Shown here one piece after another: positions 61,675-64,000 of a stretch of DNA of 64,000 nt. The notes beneath the pieces were generated by a model. It was given only the letters and a program-made list of their open reading frames with translations, did not search any database and was not told the DNA's origin. Position 1 is the first letter of the stretch. Every line of letters starts with the position of its first letter. A program made the position numbers and the translations under genes. Origin of the DNA: JBCBGF01 sp039193455 (GTDB lineage Bacteria > Pseudomonadota > Alphaproteobacteria > Rhodobacterales > Rhodobacteraceae); NCBI GenBank assembly GCA_039193455.1, contig JBCCWO010000020.1, positions 1-64,000 of the forward strand. Direction: 5' to 3'.

Positions 61675-62526
61675 ATGCGACACAGCCAGCTGCGCGCCTT
61701 CCACCATGTTGCCCGTGCGGGGGGATTTTCCAGCGCGGCCGCGGCGCTGAACATGACGCAGCCGTCAGTGTCGGATCAGGTGAAGCGGCTGGAACAGGCC
61801 CATGACGTGCTGCTGTTTCACCGCGATGCGCGGCAGGTCCGGTTGACGGATGCGGGCGCGGCGCTGTTTCGGCTGACGCAGGAATACTTTGAGACCGAGG
61901 ATCGGATCGGCGCATTTCTGGATCGCAACACGGCGGCGGTGACCGGCACGTTGCGGATCGTGGCCGATTCCGCGCTGCACGTGGCCGAGGCGATTGAACG
62001 GTTCCGCACCGCCAATCCCAAGGTCTTTGTCTCGATCCGCACCGGAAACACGGCGCGGATCCTGCGGATGCTGCGGCGGTATGAGGCCGAGGTTGGCGTG
62101 GTTGCCGACATGGCGGCATCGGGCGAGTTCGACAGCATCGACCGCGGCGCCACGCCGATCGTCGTGATCGCGCGTAAGGGTACGTTCGCCGATCCGGCGC
62201 GGCCGGTGACATTCGACGAGGTGGCGCAGCACCCGCTGGTTTTTCGCGAAGACGGCTCGCGCACCCGCGACAGTGTGCTGGCCTCTGCCAAGGCGGCGGG
62301 GGTGTCGTTGCGCCCGGCCATCGAGGTTGAGGGGCGCGAGGCCCTGCGCGAGGTTGTGGCCACCGGGGCGGGGATCGGGTTTATCAGCCTTGCCGAGTTC
62401 GGCGGCCATCCCGGGCTGGATCAGATCCCGCTTGCCGCACCGGACTTGGCGATGGAACAGTCCATCGTCGTCTTGCGCGCCCGCCGCGATGTGCCGGTGA
62501 TCCGGGCGTTCATGAAGCTCTTCTAG
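61675..62526 (+). CDS. LysR-family regulator of the 2-aminoethylphosphonate genes
   Basis: The 283-residue protein has the N-terminal LysR winged helix (LRAFHHVARAGGFSSAAAALNMTQPSVSDQVKRLEQAHDVLLFHR) and the C-terminal periplasmic-binding-like effector domain, ending with GIGFISLAEFG. The ATG at 61675 precedes the conserved HSQLRAF start; the frame upstream has no coding character. Being divergent from phnWAY and close to phosphonate genes, it probably responds to 2-aminoethylphosphonate or an intermediate. The role comes from context. Confidence 0.9.
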   Translation: MRHSQLRAFHHVARAGGFSSAAAALNMTQPSVSDQVKRLEQAHDVLLFHRDARQVRLTDAGAALFRLTQEYFETEDRIGAFLDRNTAAVTGTLRIVADSALHVAEAIERFRTANPKVFVSIRTGNTARILRMLRRYEAEVGVVADMAASGEFDSIDRGATPIVVIARKGTFADPARPVTFDEVAQHPLVFREDGSRTRDSVLASAKAAGVSLRPAIEVEGREALREVVATGAGIGFISLAEFGGHPGLDQIPLAAPDLAMEQSIVVLRARRDVPVIRAFMKLF

Positions 62527-62538
62527 ACAGGCGGATGC

Positions 62539-64000
62539 TCAGATCGTGACCGCCCCGTCGGGGCCCAGCCGGATATTGGCCAGCGTCTGATCGTTCGCGG
62601 CCTGCCGCAGGCTAAGCAGCTTTTCCGCAGCGCGCAGCCGCACCTGCGGCGCCTCCGCCGGTTCGGTCAGGTTACGGGTCATGGCCCCCGGGCTATCTTG
62701 CGACAACAGCAGTGAGGGGCGCCCCGGTGTGCTGACATACACCCCGGCCTCGTCCATCAGCGCCAAAAGGTGATCCCCTGCCGGGCCGTAAGGGCCGGTT
62801 GCGCCCGCGCCATTGGCGATCTGTTCGCGAAAATCGAACTCCCATAGCACCGCGTTCCGACCGGTTTCCGCTGTCTGCCCACGGAGAACGGGGGTGAGGC
62901 TGTGACCGTCGATGCCATTACGCGCTGCGACCCCAAGCTGATCGAGCAGGGTTGGGAAGATATCCACTGCCGAGGTAAACTCATCGATGCGCTGACCCGC
63001 CGCCACGCCCGGCCCCTGCAGGATCAGCGGGATATGCTGGCTTTGCGGAAAGAACCCGCCTTTCCCCAGCAGCCCGTAATCCCCCATCATTTCCCCATGA
63101 TCCGACGTCATCACGATCAGAGTGCTGTCCGACTGCCCCACCTGCTCCAATGCTGAAAAAAGCCGCCCCAGATGCATGTCGACCTCGGTAATCAGGCCGA
63201 AATAGACCCTGCGGATCTGGTCAAGTTCCTGGGGCGAAAGCTCGGTCAGCATCGTCTGGGCGCCGGGGACAAAGCCCGAAACGCGCTGGCCCCTCAGAAT
63301 CTCGATTGCGGGATGGGCCATGACCTCATCTGTGGCCGCCGCAAAGGCCGGGCTGGCGGCGTGGGCATAAAGCGAATGAAACGGCTCGGACACGACGAAG
63401 GGCGGATGGGGGTGGATCAGGGACACATGCGCAAACCAGGGCGTGTCCTCGGGCTGTTGCCCGATCCACTCGATGGTGCGGTCCACCAGATAGGCCGTTT
63501 GGCTGTGCTGCGCCTCGAACGGGGCGGGCGCAAGGGGCAGCCGCCCCCCCGGCGCGGCGCGGCGATAGGGATCGTTCGTCACCTCGGGCCCGTAGCCCTG
63601 TTTGGCGAGCCAGGTTGTCCAGGGCCGCTCATCCCCCAAAAGGGCCTGTTCCACCTCAAATCCCGGCAAAACGCCCTCATAGGTGCGCAGCACCGGATCG
63701 GCGGGGTCGTGCACGCGGGGGTCCGCGGCAATGTCAGTGTAGCCAAAGAGCGTGGGCGTATACCCTGCCCGCCGCGCGGCGCGGGCGATATTGTCAAACC
63801 GATGGTCAAGCGGCGCGCCATTGCCGACCACGCGATTGTTCATCTGGTAGAGCCCGGTATACATCGCCGCCCGCGCAGGCGAACAGGGCGCGGCGGCGGC
63901 GTAGTGGCGCAAAAACGCCGTGCCCCCCGCGGCCAGGGCATCCAGGTTGGGCGTCTGTACGACCGGGTGCCCGGCATAGCCGGTACAGTCCCCGCGCCAT
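62539..64000 (-). CDS. Sulfatase-superfamily enzyme, phosphonate monoester hydrolase-like (5' end outside window)
   Basis: The visible part is about 487 residues; the reading frame is open to the window edge (visible start ...RGDCTGYAGHPVVQTPNLDALAA). The catalytic motif C-S-P-A-R, whose cysteine becomes formylglycine, is followed by MYTGLYQMNNRVVGNGAPLDHRF. The PHPPFVVSEPFHSLY, LITEVDMHLGRLF and TSDHGEMMGDYGLLGK segments resemble rhizobial phosphonate monoester hydrolases more than plain arylsulfatases, from memory of that family. It is convergent with the lysR gene and 1 kb from phnW. An arylsulfatase or choline sulfatase cannot be excluded. Confidence 0.75.
   Translation of the reverse strand, partial: WRGDCTGYAGHPVVQTPNLDALAAGGTAFLRHYAAAAPCSPARAAMYTGLYQMNNRVVGNGAPLDHRFDNIARAARRAGYTPTLFGYTDIAADPRVHDPADPVLRTYEGVLPGFEVEQALLGDERPWTTWLAKQGYGPEVTNDPYRRAAPGGRLPLAPAPFEAQHSQTAYLVDRTIEWIGQQPEDTPWFAHVSLIHPHPPFVVSEPFHSLYAHAASPAFAAATDEVMAHPAIEILRGQRVSGFVPGAQTMLTELSPQELDQIRRVYFGLITEVDMHLGRLFSALEQVGQSDSTLIVMTSDHGEMMGDYGLLGKGGFFPQSQHIPLILQGPGVAAGQRIDEFTSAVDIFPTLLDQLGVAARNGIDGHSLTPVLRGQTAETGRNAVLWEFDFREQIANGAGATGPYGPAGDHLLALMDEAGVYVSTPGRPSLLLSQDSPGAMTRNLTEPAEAPQVRLRAAEKLLSLRQAANDQTLANIRLGPDGAVTI

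Overview
The window reads as core chromosome of a marine-type alphaproteobacterium of the Rhodobacterales (Roseobacter group, Rhodobacteraceae). The evidence is high-GC coding sequence, a RegB/RegA/SenC redox regulon locus, a kinase-less DivL-like PAS protein, hslV/hslU split by a membrane-protein gene, and gene neighbourhoods typical of that order. I see no rRNA, tRNA, CRISPR array, insertion sequence or prophage. Genes are tightly packed, with many 4-bp ATGA/GTGA overlaps. The only gene-free stretch above 300 bases is 34092-34494, which I read as the chromosomal replication origin.

Layout, left to right. 1-1141: a haem/membrane-organisation pair on the minus strand (mitofilin-like gene cut by the window edge, hemD). 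1214-4461: tsaD-gpsA-YciI-EVE and a DUF1761 membrane protein ending in a hairpin. 4632-9267: DUF2853 protein, ahcY with a structured leader, a zinc alcohol dehydrogenase, a small exported protein, an HD hydrolase and a GNAT enzyme. 9272-12017: regA and senC divergent from regB. 12089-22592: divL-like, tsaE, amgK, murU, addB, addA and trxA, a long co-directional run ending in a clear terminator. 22662-26713: hslV, membrane protein, hslU, lipoprotein hydrolase. 26751-30822: MFS transporter, Smr protein, mltA, Tim44-like, fxsA. 30882-34091: secB, then the overlapping minus-strand operon maf-aroE-coaE-dnaQ.

34092-41841 is the origin neighbourhood. The AT-rich 403-bp gap holds several DnaA-box-like 9-mers. 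Genes on both sides run away from it (maf operon leftwards; hemJ, rho, mnmE, mnmG, rsmG, parA, parB rightwards). Two perfect 16-bp parS palindromes lie in the mnmG start and inside rsmG, just upstream of parAB.

41838-57580 is housekeeping: hemW-rdgB-rph facing hrcA-grpE, an IalB-like protein, rlmN, a probably frameshifted small antitoxin-like gene, a LOG-family protein, dapD/unknown/dapE for lysine and peptidoglycan precursors, a DUF2064 protein, rnr, a lytic transglycosylase, a reductive-dehalogenase/QueG-like iron-sulfur protein and tag. 57637-64000 is the most niche-specific part. It is a complete phnW-phnA-phnY route from 2-aminoethylphosphonate to acetate and phosphate, with a divergent LysR regulator. 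Next to it is a formylglycine-type sulfatase-superfamily enzyme resembling phosphonate monoester hydrolases, cut by the window end.
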